This document shows, one piece after another, positions 36,698 through 50,200 of a stretch of DNA of 64,000 nt (positions are counted from its first letter, which is position 1; each line of letters begins with the position of its first letter). The translations under genes were made by a program, and so were the position numbers. Source of the stretch: Saccharina japonica (lineage: Eukaryota > Sar > Phaeophyceae > Laminariales > Laminariaceae); assembly GCA_008828725.1 (NCBI GenBank), contig MEHQ01004185.1, positions 1-64,000 of the forward strand, written 5' to 3'. The notes beneath the pieces were generated by a model, which saw only the letters and a program-made list of their open reading frames with translations, was not told where the DNA came from and searched no databases.

Positions 36698-37174
36698 GAC
36701 GCGTGCTACGATATAGAGAGAGGTATAAAACACTTTTTTTGTCGAGTTTTTTTCCAACCGATCGGGCTCCTTAGGGCCCGAATTAACGAGTATAAAATAA
36801 ATCCAATTTGGGAAAAAATAAAATTCAAATTCGCTTTTCATTGGTCGACACACGCACCAGCACCCCCCAAGATCCTAATCTTTGGTGCTTGTGCGCGTGT
36901 TGACCAATGAAAAGCGGATTTGAATAGTTTTTTTTTCCAAATTGTTTTTTTTCTTCTTCGTTAAAACGGGCCCTTAACCCAAACTTGTCGGGCTCTCATT
37001 CTTGGAGCAATATTTATAGAGAGTATACTTACAGTACTGTAATACTTCGTGAGATTGCTCCTCGGGTGGGCAAACTGCTACATTCCTTCAAAATCATGTT
37101 TTCGGTGAAGCATGGGGCTCCTCAAGTGCGGAGCTCTGGCAAATTCAGGGTGCAACCCTATCGTATCAGGCGTC
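36698..37174 (+). mobile_element. MITE family R1 copy interrupted by an R3 element
   Basis: Begins GACGCGTGCTACGATATAGA, breaks at ...ATCGGGCTCCTTA, resumes at 36974 TTAACCCAAACTTGTCGGG and ends near ACCCTATCGTATCAGGCGTC. Confidence 0.65.
36771..36977. mobile_element. Foldback element R3 at a TTAA site
   Basis: Ends TTAGGGCCCG and CGGGCCCTTAA, with long inverted arms (TTTTCATTGGTCGACACACG / CGTGTTGACCAATGAAAA). TTAA target and GGGCCC termini are as expected for a piggyBac-type MITE. Confidence 0.7.
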
Positions 37175-37750
37175 AGGCGTTTTCAGCAGGGGCGATTTGC
37201 TGCCCAACTAAAAGGCCCCTCGGGGGGAGGGCTCGACCTCCTGACCACCCGACCTTTGTACCCTTTGAAGTTGACTACACTACTACCCCTGGCTATTTTA
37301 TTGCTTTTTCCCATCCCATCATGTACTTCTGCCTGCCGTCGTCCTTCTTTCTCCGGTTCTCTTCTTCGTCGTGACTCGTACCTCGGGTCATACAACACGC
37401 CCCCCCCCCCCCAGCCGCCTCCCCACTACGGTACGCGCCTACCGTTATATCGTTCGAAGGGTGGATACCTTTCTTATCTCGTCCACTCTACAGCAGCAGC
37501 GTCGATTTGTGTGCACACACAGTCAGGCGCTTTAAGCAGTCAGCTTGCTGCACACAAGCAAAAGTCCCCTCGAGGGGGCTCGACGTCGCGCGACCTCCCG
37601 ACCTTTGCAGTCTTTGAAGTTGACTACGAGCTACGCAACGATGGCCTATTCATTGTAGTTAATTGTGTGCCCTTTGACTTTTTTTCTTGTCCATTTGTTC
37701 TTCAGCTCCCTCCCTCTCCGAAACTCAGACCCGGGGTCACATAGCAGACG
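37163..37750. repeat. Two tandem copies of an about 360-bp C/T-rich repeat
   Basis: CAGGCGTTTTCAGCAGG...CCCCTCGGGGGGAGGGCTCGAC...GACCTTTG...CTTTGAAGTTGACTAC at 37163 onward is repeated at 37530 onward, followed in both by pyrimidine-rich sequence and a GACTC/CTCAG...GGGTCA(C/T)A end. Confidence 0.65.
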
Positions 37751-37884
37751 CCCCCTACGAAAGAAATAACCCTTCCGGGAGTCTCGAACGAGCAAACCCT
37801 GCCCATAGTAGCTTATATTTGACTAGACTACGGAGGGCGCTGAAGTTGGGATACTATCTTCTTCCCTGTTTTGTTGTGATAAGA

Positions 37885-38065
37885 CTGTTGATCGTAAACC
37901 TCTTACCGTGTTACCGTGCGTACAAGGTTCCGCTCCTCTTCACTTCTCTGTTGGTCTTAAACCTTACCATGTTACCGTACGTACAAGGTTCCACACTTCT
38001 TCACTTCTCTGTTGATCTTAAACCTCTTGCCGGGTTACCGTACGTACAAGGTTCCACTTCTTCAC
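37885..38065. repeat. Three-copy tandem repeat, 61-63 bp unit
   Basis: GTTACCGT(A/G)CGTACAAGGTTCC starts at 37910, 37971 and 38034, each followed by CTTCTTCACTTCTCTGTTG... and TTAAACC. Confidence 0.9.
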
Positions 38066-38224
38066 TTATCATCAAATACGTTTCCCGGGTACAGCGTGGC
38101 AGATCAACACAGTCTCTATACCACCTGTTTCGCCGCCAGACAAGGCGCAGAGCTAACCGCTCAGCACAGGACGCGGTGACAGAACCTACTAACGAACCAT
38201 CGCGTACGTCATTGGCTGAATGGA

Positions 38225-39700
38225 TGCCTTCTCCACGGAGACACCACCAACAAAGCCCAACATCGCGAAAATACGACAACACATTACTCGCCTCGAGAAC
38301 AAGACGTGAACACAACAAATTGTGGATGAGACTCCTCGAGCCTCTCTGAGTGGAACGTCTATGTACGAGACCGTCTGAGCTACGCGTGTCACACTAAAAA
38401 TTGAATCCACCAAACGTGGCACCCCCCCCCTGTACTTTATTGGTGGAGCCCCCCCCCCCCCCCCNNNNNNNNNNNNNNNNNNNNNNNNNNNNNNNNNNNN
38501 NNNNNNNNNNNNNNNNNNNNNNNNNNNNNNCCCCCCCCCCCCCCCCCTTTAGAAACGCTCAGCTCTAAAGGTGCAATTGAAGCCACCACGTGTATTGGTA
38601 CACTGACAAAGGAACTGGGGGCGTCATGGGCATCGACCTCCTCTAGAACGCCCATACTCTCCCCGATGGACCTCTTGCCAGGCGACTTGTGTGTATGTAG
38701 CAAGGAAAAACAAATGGGTTACAACATTCATGGTGTTTCCTACTACTGTAGCTTTTCACGCCTGACATCGTACCCCTATACACGAATAGTCCACACACAA
38801 CACTCTATCAAGAGCAATACAGAGGGAAACGAGGGCGCATTCGGTACAGAGCTTTGCCTTGTTGTGCGTTCCATCTTGGTGCTTGGTTTAAAGCAGGTTA
38901 TTCTTGCTGTGCCTCTCACTATCCCTTCAGCTGTACCCTTGCACAAGCGCTTCTACACGTTATCAAAATGCATAATTGCAGTACGTAGGCCCTTCTTGTT
39001 CCAACCTCCGGAATACCCCAAACCAATACAATCGGAATCGAATCCTCTCTGTGCGTCTTGGAGACTGATACGTAGAGATAGGCAAACTTTTCTAGAGCGA
39101 GGAGCAGGGGCAACTTCAACACGAACATCGGCCACCAACGGGGAAAATGGGAAGGGTCTGGTGTGTGACCCGCTTTAGAGAAAACACAGCAGTGTGACGG
39201 AAAATACTCAATATCTATGCCCACGTTTCTGAAACAGGAAACTTAATGCTAGCACATACACCACGTATAAGTCAAACTGATCACACGACCAAACACCTAA
39301 CATGGCAGGAGCACATCACCAATGATATATCGACGGCCATATACGGCGGTCTCGACAAGAAGAAGCATTCAGTCAAGCTTCGCCTTGGTTGAAGTCCATC
39401 GTGGTCACTGGTTCATACCAGGTCTCTTTCACTTCTTCTGTGTGCCTCTCACTAGCCGTGTATACATGCTGGACAATCGTGTTTGCCGGCTTTTGTCGGG
39501 GAAATAACTGCAGTAGCCCCTTCTCTTTTCCAACCCTCGGAGCGCCTCAAGCCAACCTAAACGGACTCGCATCCTATTTGGGTCTTTGAGACGGGGGCGT
39601 AGAACCGAGCAACGTCCAAGGGCGAGGGGCCGGGTCAACCTCGACACAAAAAAAACCCGCTACCAATGCGGAAAAGGAAAAAGGTGGTGACCCGCTTAAG
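38225..39700. repeat. 3' flank of gene 2, homologous to 2830-3740
   Basis: Same order of words as beside gene 1. The distal block (GTGCCTCTC ... GGGCGAGG(A/G)GC(C/A)GGG ... GACCCGCTTAA/G) is present twice here (about 38900-39180 and 39430-39710), so gene 2 has an extra local duplication. Confidence 0.55.
38465..38530. other. Assembly gap of 66 N inside a C run
   Basis: Unresolved bases with at least 15 C on the left and 17 C on the right. Length and content of the gap are unknown. Confidence 1.
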
Positions 39701-40045
39701 CAAAAATGCAGAGCAGGGGAACCTAACGAACACGTATATCCACGTCACAAAGCCCGAAACACTACTATCATAACTTCCAAGTATGAGGAAGGCACCGCAC
39801 CTATAACTCGAACCCAAAACACTGACAGCTGCTGCTATCATCCTATCATAGACGCCGCCGCATGAGCCAAACTGAAACCACAAAACAAACGCGAAATACG
39901 GCGCAGGAGGAGGGGCGCATCCCACCTACATGCACTCAACCGACGGGCTGTACCCCGGCACTGCGGGAACACGGAAAATCACCACGTTACAATATCGCCA
40001 ACTCTTGTTTACCTCAACTACTGCTGCTGTAGGTACCGCAGCCTT
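39701..40045 (-). other. Immediate downstream of gene 2 stop
   Basis: Expected 3'UTR of gene 2. No clear polyadenylation signal was identified. Confidence 0.35.
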
Positions 40046-40279
40046 TTACGCACATAAGTTGACGATGAGCGGAGCACAAGCGAGAGCGACGGCGCTTGTG
40101 ATAGCATACGTCAAGGGTACAAGTCCTGGGACTGCGCTGCTCGACGATGAGGTGGATTCATCATCGGCACCGATGTCCGGGGATGTGCTACTCGGGGACG
40201 ATGTTGATTCGTCCTCGGGACCGAGTTCCGGGAATAGGCTACCCGGAGAGGACGTAGGTTCGTTGGTATTAGAGCCCTC
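40046..40279 (-). CDS. Gene 2 exon 9: expanded stalk and hydrophobic C-terminus
   Basis: 234 nt including the stop, acceptor TTTCACAG. 77 residues: an acidic Ser/Thr/Pro-rich stalk with an imperfect repeat (PEDESTSSPSS and ADDESTSSSSS), then a hydrophobic end (LTYAITSAVALACAPLIV) finishing NLCA. Small residues before a terminal hydrophobic segment with no basic tail look like a GPI-attachment signal, although a plain membrane anchor is equally possible. Confidence 0.78.
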   Translation of the reverse strand, partial: EGSNTNEPTSSPGSLFPELGPEDESTSSPSSTSPDIGADDESTSSSSSAVPGLVPLTYAITSAVALACAPLIVNLCA

Positions 40280-41188
40280 CTGTGAAATACAAGAAACAGG
40301 GTAGGCGACGGGGGAGACGACAGCAGACCAGATGACACGATAGCACCAGGACGGAGCAGAAAGGGAAATAACATGGGTGAGCAAGTAAGCAAGCGGTCAC
40401 ACGGTCTGTTTGGGGGAGGATCTTCGTTGCAGGAGAACACGCCCCACATATAGAGGCTTGTCGTGCCACACATAACGTGCATGCGTATGAATGTCGCCCG
40501 AACAAACAAGCGCGTCCAAGCAAGCTTCAGGGCTACACGTAAGTGACAGCATCCCCTTCCACGCACAGCCTCCATAAACCAACAATGGCTTCTTCTGTGC
40601 CTCGATGTACACTAGACATAACGTGGCTCGCCGAGTGCTACGATTAAAGAGGTAGAAGATGTATAACGTTTTTTGGCTGAAACGTTTTCGCAATGACCTA
40701 TTAAAGGCTCCTTAAACCAAATTCGTCGGAATTTCCTTTTTGTGATGTATATTTTTTCGATTGTATAGTTTTAGGCGATGCTATGTCCTTAACCCAAATT
40801 CGTCGGACTTTCTTTTTTGTGATGCATATTTTTTTCGATTGTATAGTTTTAGGCGATACTATGTCCTTAACCCAAATTCGTCGGACTTTCTTTTTTGTGA
40901 TGCATATTTTTTTCGATTGTATAGTTTTAGGCGATACTGTGGGGTGGTCCACCGGGTGTACTGTCGTAGTACTTTCATTTTCCCACAATCTCATTGTTTT
41001 ACTTACTATTAGCACATAGCTCCTCAAGCGAGGAAGGAAGGAGCTTCAGAAAAATAAAAAAAGGCGGCACGGTGCACAAGAGTTAAAAGAAACCAAAAAG
41101 AAGCACGTATGATACAACCTCGAGTGAGTTACATAGGAAGTCTTCGAGTTGGACAACATGGCGGCGTTCACTACTGCTACCACTACCA

Positions 41189-41233
<45 letters not shown>

Positions 41234-44200
41234 TTACCACTACTACTACTGCTACTACTACTACTACTACTACTACTACTGCTGCTACTACCACTGTGGT
41301 AGGTATGTACCGAGGGATAATGCAGGCAAACGCTACACCGTACGGTAGGAAGGTACTGACGGTTTATCTGAAATGTTGTTTTACTTTTTGACAAGCTCTA
41401 CACCTCATCCAAAACACCGTTTTCTTTACGACGTATTTTGTTTGGTTTTGTTTTGTATTAAGGGCCCGTTTTAACGAAGAAGAAAAATTAAATTTGGAAA
41501 AAAAAATCAAATCCGCTTTTCATTGGTCAACACACGCACCAGCACCAAAGATTAGGATCTTGGGGCCAATGAAAAGCGGATTTGAATTTTATTTTTTCCA
41601 AATTGAATTTATTTTATACTCGTTAATATGGGCCAAAAAATTGAATTTATTTTATACTCGTTAATATGGGCCCTATTTTTTAATTTTATTTTTTCCAAAT
41701 TGAATTTATTTTATACTCGTTAATATGGGCCCTATTTGAATTTTATTTTGGCCCATATTAACGAGTATAAAATAAATTCAATTTGGAAAAAATAATTTTA
41801 TTTTGGCCAATATTAACGAGTATAAAATAAATTCAATTTGGAAAAAATAAAATTCAAATTCGCTTATCATTGGTCAACACACGCACCAGCACCAAATATT
41901 AGGATCTTGGGGCATAATATTTGGTGCTGGTGCGTGTGTTGACCAATGAAAAGCGAATTTGAATTTTATTTTTTCCAAATTGTTTTTTTTTCTTCTTCGT
42001 TAATACGGGCCCTAAGGAGCCCCTTCGGTCCAAAAAAGAAGAGGAATTCTTGAGTGTTGGAGAAAAAACAGAACGTATTTTTTACAGCAGCAGCACTATT
42101 TATGGTACAATGACACCGTATCAATACTCCTTACGGAACACGGCATAGCTCCAGTTCTAATGCTCAGACCTGCTCCCGACCAAGGTAAAGCTTATTCGTT
42201 TTACGTCTCTAGGAGGTGCTGGGGCTCTTAGATCTGCAAGGAAGGGCAGGCATTGCTGCGTTTGCATCACGAAACGTAAGTGCCCAGCAGCAAGATTTGT
42301 GATCGTTTCGGATCTCCTGTTTGGTATCTACACTCTGCTGTGGCTAAGTAGGACGCTACGGACGGTCGAACTAGAGGCTCAGGTAGGTTCACCTACTATT
42401 GCTCGGCGTCCTCGTTGAAAATCCGAGTTTAAACAGCAGAGTGTCAGCAGCCGAAGAAACTACCATTTTTCAAATTCGCCTTTGGGTACCAGGGACATGG
42501 CGAGCTGTTTTTGAGTAAGAGGCACTTTTCGAGATGGAAAAGGAGTCAGATCGATCCAGCTCCTTAGACACAAGTGTCGACCATGACCTACGTTCTCTAA
42601 AACTACTCATAGAGAGCAGAAATGGGCATTTAGAACAGGGAAAAAGCTGTTTTCCTTATATAGGGAGTCATGAAAGTTAAACAATATATACCAGAAATAG
42701 TACTGCAACTGAAAAAACAAAAACAAATTTGTTTTTTGCAGCGCTCTACTATTTATTTTGCCGAAGGGGTCCTATAATAACACTCCCACGGCCTTGGATT
42801 ACTACGAATCACTTTTGTTTTTAACAAAATACACAACAACGGGATTCCGACGAATTTGGGTAGAAAAACTGTCGAATTAAGGACCACCTCCGGACGAAGC
42901 ATAAATGGCCAAAATGTGACACCCCCCCCCCCTATAGCACCGCCCGCGCCCCTAAAACACATACCTCATCGCCCCCCGCGGCTGCGTCGGAGCATGTGTC
43001 GACCACCCCAAAATGTCGTTCGAAGTCGGAATCAGCAGGCAGCTCTTCCGGTTCGTCCATGTAGCCACCGCACAAATCGAAACCGCAAGCCCCAGCGACA
43101 GGAAGATTCTGGTCTGGGTAGTACATGACGAAGTCGATGCACCTGCGAGAGACCACCGTGGGAGGAATGTATGGGGTGGGGGAGGGGGGGCGTAACACTG
43201 TTAGAGATTAAGCGAATAGGTACCGCAATTGCTTGTGTTTCGTTGGCTGTCTGTGTTCAATTTCCAAGGAAATATCCCCATTTTGGCAGGTCTTTCTCAC
43301 GCTTATCATCAAGCTCCACGCACGAAAGTATAGTTGGGACCGTAGCAGTTGCGTTGTAAGAGAACGAGCACACCACGCTCTCCACGGTGAGCTTTTTGCA
43401 CCGGCCTCTGCACAATCCTCGGTCCCATGGCGTGGGGCAACGGCTGAGCAAAGCAACGCGCCTCGCGCTGACTGTGTGTCTCTGTTGATTGTACTCAGTA
43501 ACACAACGCATAAGATTCTTCGTATAGTAGGAGTTCCGTATACTTGATAGGGATTCTTGTAGTGGGATATGGGACATCGGCATTTTTTATGGGCCGCTCG
43601 ATGCCACTCGATGTTCTGGCCGAGTCAGCTCGACAGCAATGCGTATAATGCGTAAGAGAGCTTCTGTGTTACTGCTGTCTTGACCCACCACGACGCCTGC
43701 CTGTGCCAAACGCGTGTACACCTTTAGAGACAGCAATCAACACTCTCTTTCACGGCGCAATGATGGCAGTTTCAACACGTCGACCAAATGATCGGCACTT
43801 CATCGAGGACGCTCTCTTGCCACGGTAGAGGTAGCTTTTTTCAAATGGTTCTGGATGACGGGCGGCTCCTTCGCCCTAAATCGTCGGAATATCATTATTC
43901 TTGTGTTGCGGAACGTTTCAGATTATCCCTCTTGTTAGGCCATCGTGTTGCTCATCGGGTGGCACTTATACTTCCCTCCAAAATCAGTGTGCAGGCTACT
44001 GCAGGTATAGAGCTCCTCGAATGACCACCCCCAGAAAAAAACATGGGCCACCTTTACCGTACCATGCGTCCAGGGTCTCCGTGGGCTCGGTTGATCTTCA
44101 GGCACGCCCTACAATGCCACCAGCGCAAGCAAGCGTTTTCGACACCTGCTACCTTAAGGAAGAGGTGCACCATGTATGGTTTTGTTTCTGTGGCTCCTCA

Positions 44201-47200
44201 CTTGAGGATCTCTACACTAATCGTAAGTCAAAAACTAGTTCAAGAGGAAAATGAAAGCGCTACGTGCCCGATGACCAATACCATGGCCTACCTACACAAC
44301 GATTACTTTTTTGCAACATAACAATGAAAATCTCACAATAGTGGGTTTAAGGAGAGCCTGGTCATTCAGAAAATGTACGCTTTCAGCCAAACACGTGCTA
44401 CAATGCAGTACAGGACACCTAATAAGAAACAGGTAAAAATAAGAAAGCTAGGCTGATATTTGAGAGGAAAACAATAAATTCGAGAGTCGTTATCTTGAAT
44501 GTGGTGTAGAAAGCACCCTCTCTCAAATAAGAAACCCAGCCTGGACCAGAGTTCCTCTTTCTTATTACTGTAAGTGCCCTTAACTGTATACACCTCTATC
44601 GTAGCACACATCGTTCGCTGTGGTGGCACGCATTCCTCGTCATTCATGTGGAGACGCAGCAGAGAAAGCCACTCACATCTCGTTTTCAGACCCTAGGCCG
44701 AATGTGACGTTGTCCGAGCCCACCGAAGAAAGGTCGGTGTCGTAATAGCAGTCCGTCTCAAACCGATCCCCTTTCTGGCGAGGCAGTTGTTTTCGTGAGC
44801 GAGTATGAACGACGTCGTGGGAGGTTGGTGGAGGCAGAGATGCGGTGGTTGCAATGGCGAGGACATGCAACAACAACAAGACCGGCGTGCTAGGAAGGGC
44901 TAACCAGTGATGACAGTTAGTGCATCTATCAGCAAGTCTGCGTCACCAAGGGAAAACACTAGCCCGTGCACACTCCCAACATTCTCCAATGAACGCAGCC
45001 GACGAGAGCACTGACATACACACACCACATAGATCGGAAGGCGGCAACAGGAATGAACCTGAAACGCTGTAAGGTGTTGTGAGACACGACGAAAACCCAC
45101 CGACTGACCTGAATAGTCACGCTGTCGTTGTTGGTTACGATATGGAAGCCCGCCTGCAAGAAGGAGTAGTACTCGACCTCGGCAGAGTGGACCAGGACCT
45201 CCTCGCCGTTGCTGTTGTTACGGTACTGTCGAGTCTCGAGCCGCTGTCCGTTCTCGTGCATGTGAAGCCCGTGCGAAAAAACGGTCACTTCGTTAGCCTG
45301 TGGGTGGATAAGAGAAGAACACGACGGGTACGGGCACGAGTTAAACGGGCGCGTCGCCAGGTGAAAGTTTGTGTATTAATCTCCAAAACAATGCATGGAC
45401 AGAGACAGAAGGTATCAAGGATCAGTAGCAGAGCCAATCAACCAATCGATATATAACGTCTCGCCTAGCAGCCAGTAGAGTGATTCACAAGGGGGACTAT
45501 ATCGTTGGTATACTCCTGTCTAGTATTGCAGAGTATTCAGGCGATTTGATTGACAGCGTCTCCCATGTCTGAAGCCATTGTATGGTATTGACAAATTCCT
45601 TTTCGTGTGCGAATAGTATGCCTAAAGCAGGCGCTACAACACCGTTGTCAGATGGCTAATAATGGAAAGAACCATATCAATGTGCGAACCCCGACCCACC
45701 CGGGAATGCCTTTATCTTGGCCTTTTTCAACTGTTACGAGGGACCATAGTAAATAGAACCTGACGGTACACACAAAAACCTATAGCATTACTTACTGTTA
45801 CTAACCATGTCTGGTCCTATTTTCTATGGCCTCCCGTAATATCAACAACACCTGTAGCGTAGCATGCGTCAGTAGCGCATGTAAAACGTGCGAGTAGGGC
45901 TGCGCGAAACCATACTTCGTCGAAGCCATGTTTCGGGTGAGGGGCGTTTGTTTTGCTCCTCATGCGAGGAGCCCATAAAAACAACCCACCGCCCCTACAA
46001 GGCGGGGGGGGGGGGGGGGGTACTGCTCTAAGGCCACGGTGTTGAATAAGGGATGAGCCCGTGAAAAACTAATATTCATGTTTTTTTCAGGTATTGAGAT
46101 ACACACAGCAAAAAGACAACCGACAAGATTCTCCCGTCATCAAACCAAAGCATAACTACAACTAACTACTGTACACGCGCGAACGCACCTCAAAGTTCTC
46201 CTCAAAGCAAGAGCTCGGGCACTGGAAGGAGTAAGCAGACTTCCCATCCGGCAGGGGTTCTTGGTTAAGAAGGACGAACGGATCGCCCAGCTGAATCACC
46301 CCCATATGTATCGGGCGGAGCTCCTCCGTGTAGTACACGCGCACGCCGGAGTCATCGACCAAACCCTCGATTTCATCGGGGTTGTTGTAGTGTGCCTCGA
46401 TAGCCAGGGACAGGAACCTCTCCGAGGCGTTACCGAGCAGAAAGCCGACCTCGTCGGGCAAGACCGTGTCAGCTGATCCGGGCGCCCACACGAAGATCTC
46501 CGCGTAATTAACGTCACTACAGGATGTGGCAGAAGTGGACGTCGTGGACGATGTGGCGTTTGCAGAGTCGAAGTCATCGACGCACATCTCGCCGCAGTGG
46601 TCGACGGTATACGCCCGGAGCACGAGGTGGTGCACATACGGCGCGGTGGCGCTGTTGACAATGGCCTCAAAGCCGATCGCGTGGTACTGCCGTGTTGTTG
46701 TCGCCGTTTGAGTCGTTCGTGCGAGGAACAAAGCGAGATGATAAAACAAAAAACAACGGGAGGGAGGGAGCGAGTAGGAGAATTAGGGAGGATCCTGATT
46801 TCAAAGCATGCCTCGGTTAAATTTGTCAACTCAACGTGTTCGCCACCGCAAATACCGAGAGCACGCAACGAGAAGAGCAGGGGGTTCTCGCCGACCCAAG
46901 ACAACGGATTTCAAGGAAGATACTGGGGTCAAGGTTTGACTCTTCGTGCGTTGCAGGCTGGCATGAGTTCGTTAGGCCCTCCGGGTGAGTAGGCGTGACA
47001 AACAACCAAGGCACCACGAAGAGGCTCGGGATCTCCGCTAATGCACACACATGTTCTAAAATGCAGCGCCACGCCACAGACACATGCTTTAACAACGTGA
47101 CCTTCACGATACGGGGAGTATACCCCTTTTCGAACTCCTCAAATAGGGTATGAACACGGGTAGTTTGAGTGTGGTCGCCAGGCGACCCTTTAGTTCCATA

Positions 47201-50200
47201 TTGCACCCGTGGACGACACAACACAAGATGGTGACATGTGTCTATCCGCTACCCGGGCAGTAGTCTGTCTGGTTTGAGAGAGTCTTATCTCCTTGACGAG
47301 GATCCTCCTTGACCTGGACGCACGCTTCTTTAGCGGTATGGGTATACCGTTTTTTGGCTGAATCGTTTTCTGAACGACGGGCTCCGTAACCCAAAACAAT
47401 CGTCGGACTTCCATTCTTGTGAGCTGCTACAGTTTTCATTGTATACGTAGGCCATGACATTGCCCATCGGGTACGTAGCACTTGCACTTTCCTCCGAAAG
47501 CATTTTTTTACTTACTATTAGTATAGAGCTCCTCAAGTGACCACCCCTAGAAAAAAACAAAAATGGTGCAGAAACCTCTCTACCTTAAGGTAGCATGCGT
47601 CTACAGTCAGTCAAAACCATCACGCCAACCACACCGTGCCTTCACACGCGGAATATTTACACTTCCAAGCAAAGTGTGCCAACCTCAAAAAGGCACAGGC
47701 ACGGGTGATGGTACTGGGGGGGACGTCGCGGGGGTTACCATGGTAGGTGTTATATATGGATGGAGAAGACAGTTAGGACAACAATCGTCATTCACGCTGT
47801 GGGGAGCGGGAGGAGGGCCGAGGATTCCTACCGCTGTCTGCCGGTTACACGGCCGTCTATGTAGGCTGGATTTCCATAAAATATGTGAAACCAGATACAT
47901 CGTGGAACAAACCATGCCCAGTCGTGTACGTACCTCGTCGACCGCAGGTAGTTCCGCTGCTGACGTGCAGATGCCTTCGTACCACGTCCGCGTTGCCGGA
48001 ATGGTGAACTTTTTCTAAAATAGATACGAGTACACGATTATTACAAGTGCACGCGTGGTGGTGGTGGTGGGGGGGGGTGTCAGATATGACGTTCTCGTGC
48101 GCTGTGGTATATCTGGGGTCGAAGGAAGGATCAATTGTGTTTATCATTGAACGGAAATTACGGATGCTCTTGATATGTCGTGGGCAGGCATGAATCTGTA
48201 TAGGTAGGATTCAGTCCACGAGCTCGAGGCTCTCACGTTTGCAGCGAAGTTGGACGAAACACCGGCAAAGACATCACGGTGTTGCGAAATTCAAGGTGAT
48301 ATACATATATACGAGCACGGCTTCACCCGGCGCGTGGTCGACAAGAACACCGGCGAAGATATCGCAGTGCTCCGACATTCAAGGTGATATATAAACCATA
48401 TATATATATATGTATGTATGAGCACGACTTCACCTGGCGCGTGGTGGACCCATGAATACAACCCCAACACTATAGGATTGTATGCCTCCTTACAGCCGAC
48501 GGGACCTACGAACCGGTACGTCCCTTTATGGCGTTTCGTTTTTCGATACATACTATAGTCTACGTGAAAGGTTGGATAAAATGACTACTTACTCGATACC
48601 ACAGTCATCAAAAACAGCGCGGCAACGCCCCTGAACCTGCCGGATTACGGAGGACCATAGTAAATAGGACCTACGATAGGCACAAAAACCAATATATTTC
48701 CATATTTTTACCAACAATATTTGGTCCTATTTACTATGATGGTCCTCCGTAATATGATGGCATATTCGTAGCCCTCACTCACCGCCGTAACGTCGAAGAA
48801 AGATATCCCGGGGTCGGACGTGATCTCCACAATCGGATCGACGTTGGAGTTCTCCACACCGCCGTGCAGGATAACTTGCCCCTTGGCGAAGTTGTCCCCG
48901 TGGTAGGTAACCGTGTCTTGGTCACCCCACGCGGTGAGGATTCGTGTAGCCAGAGCTCCTGTTGTCGTTTCGTCGTCACGAGTTGCGGAGCGCGTCTTCA
49001 GTTTCCCTTTGTTTTTTCGTTGCGATGGAAAACAAAAACGGGTACACTGCTTGCTGTTGTCGTACCGTAGTGGTACACTCTATACGAACTAAAAACAGCT
49101 GCATGCAGGCACTGCTGTCGTAGTTGTAAATACTACAGCCAGTATCACTAAAAACATATCAGCCGCGGAGATTCCAAGACCTGGGTTCGAGATCCAAAGG
49201 AGGGAAATAATCGCACCTTCCCTGCTGTTGTGGCGGGAAATCTCACTTTTCACCGCCGTGTGATATCCTTCTATCGGGCGTATTTTATCGACCCTTTCAA
49301 ACGAGGTGTAATGCAGCGTGGCTCCCTAGTACGGCCCAGACTCTATATACCCTAAGATATTTCCGTGCGTTGTTTGGGCCCCGTGTCCGCGTGCAGTAGC
49401 CTACAAACCTTTCTGGGGGGCGCTAAAACATATAAAAAACGGGGCACTGTACATACAAACATGAGCCACTGCATACATGTACAAATAACACACCAGGTAC
49501 ATACGTCCATGTGCGGGAGCTTCCGGCCGTACATGTCTCTTTACGAAATGTATGCTATATTTGTTTCCTGTACATTTTATCGCAAGGGATACGTATACCA
49601 GGTATAGCGGTAGTTGCATCGAATCGTATGAACTAGTTGTACCTACGTAGAGAGTGGGTGCCGATTCGTATCGTCCCCTCAATAGCTACGCAGTTTAACG
49701 TACACGAGCACGCATGCTGAAAGTACCATCGAAGCGTAAGCAGGGAGCCCCAACTCTGGGATTACTACGCTACGTCCATATGAACAACGCCAGGCCGACT
49801 CCGCTCGAACCTATCCCTACAGTACGTACATATGGAACATAATGCCTAGCCTGCAAAGCACTGAAACGCTACGTGTACATATCATACGAAATGTCAATTC
49901 CAAGAAACCGAAACCCGAACGTGGTACAGCGCCCTGTCGATCGCCGCGACAGAGCACAGTATAACCACGTCCTTCATCAGCCGGGAGGAGCATCACGATA
50001 ACTCTGTAGTTTCTACTGCTATCTCTCTGGTTTGGTAACGACGCCCAATGCGTATTGGCTGCTCCCTGGAAACTGTTGCGGCAGTCTTGATGATCCTAGC
50101 TTATGTAGAATCACAATGTACATGCATTGCAACGCGGGGAACAGAAACCGCCACTCGGTACCTCTTCGAAGAACCACTGTATTGGGCTGCTAACACATCA

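Noticed and set aside
40397..40693. Possible extra exon in intron 8 of gene 2, with a counterpart near 5075-5437 of gene 1
   Set aside because: The two copies are homologous as DNA, but indels put them in different frames and no shared splice pair was found.
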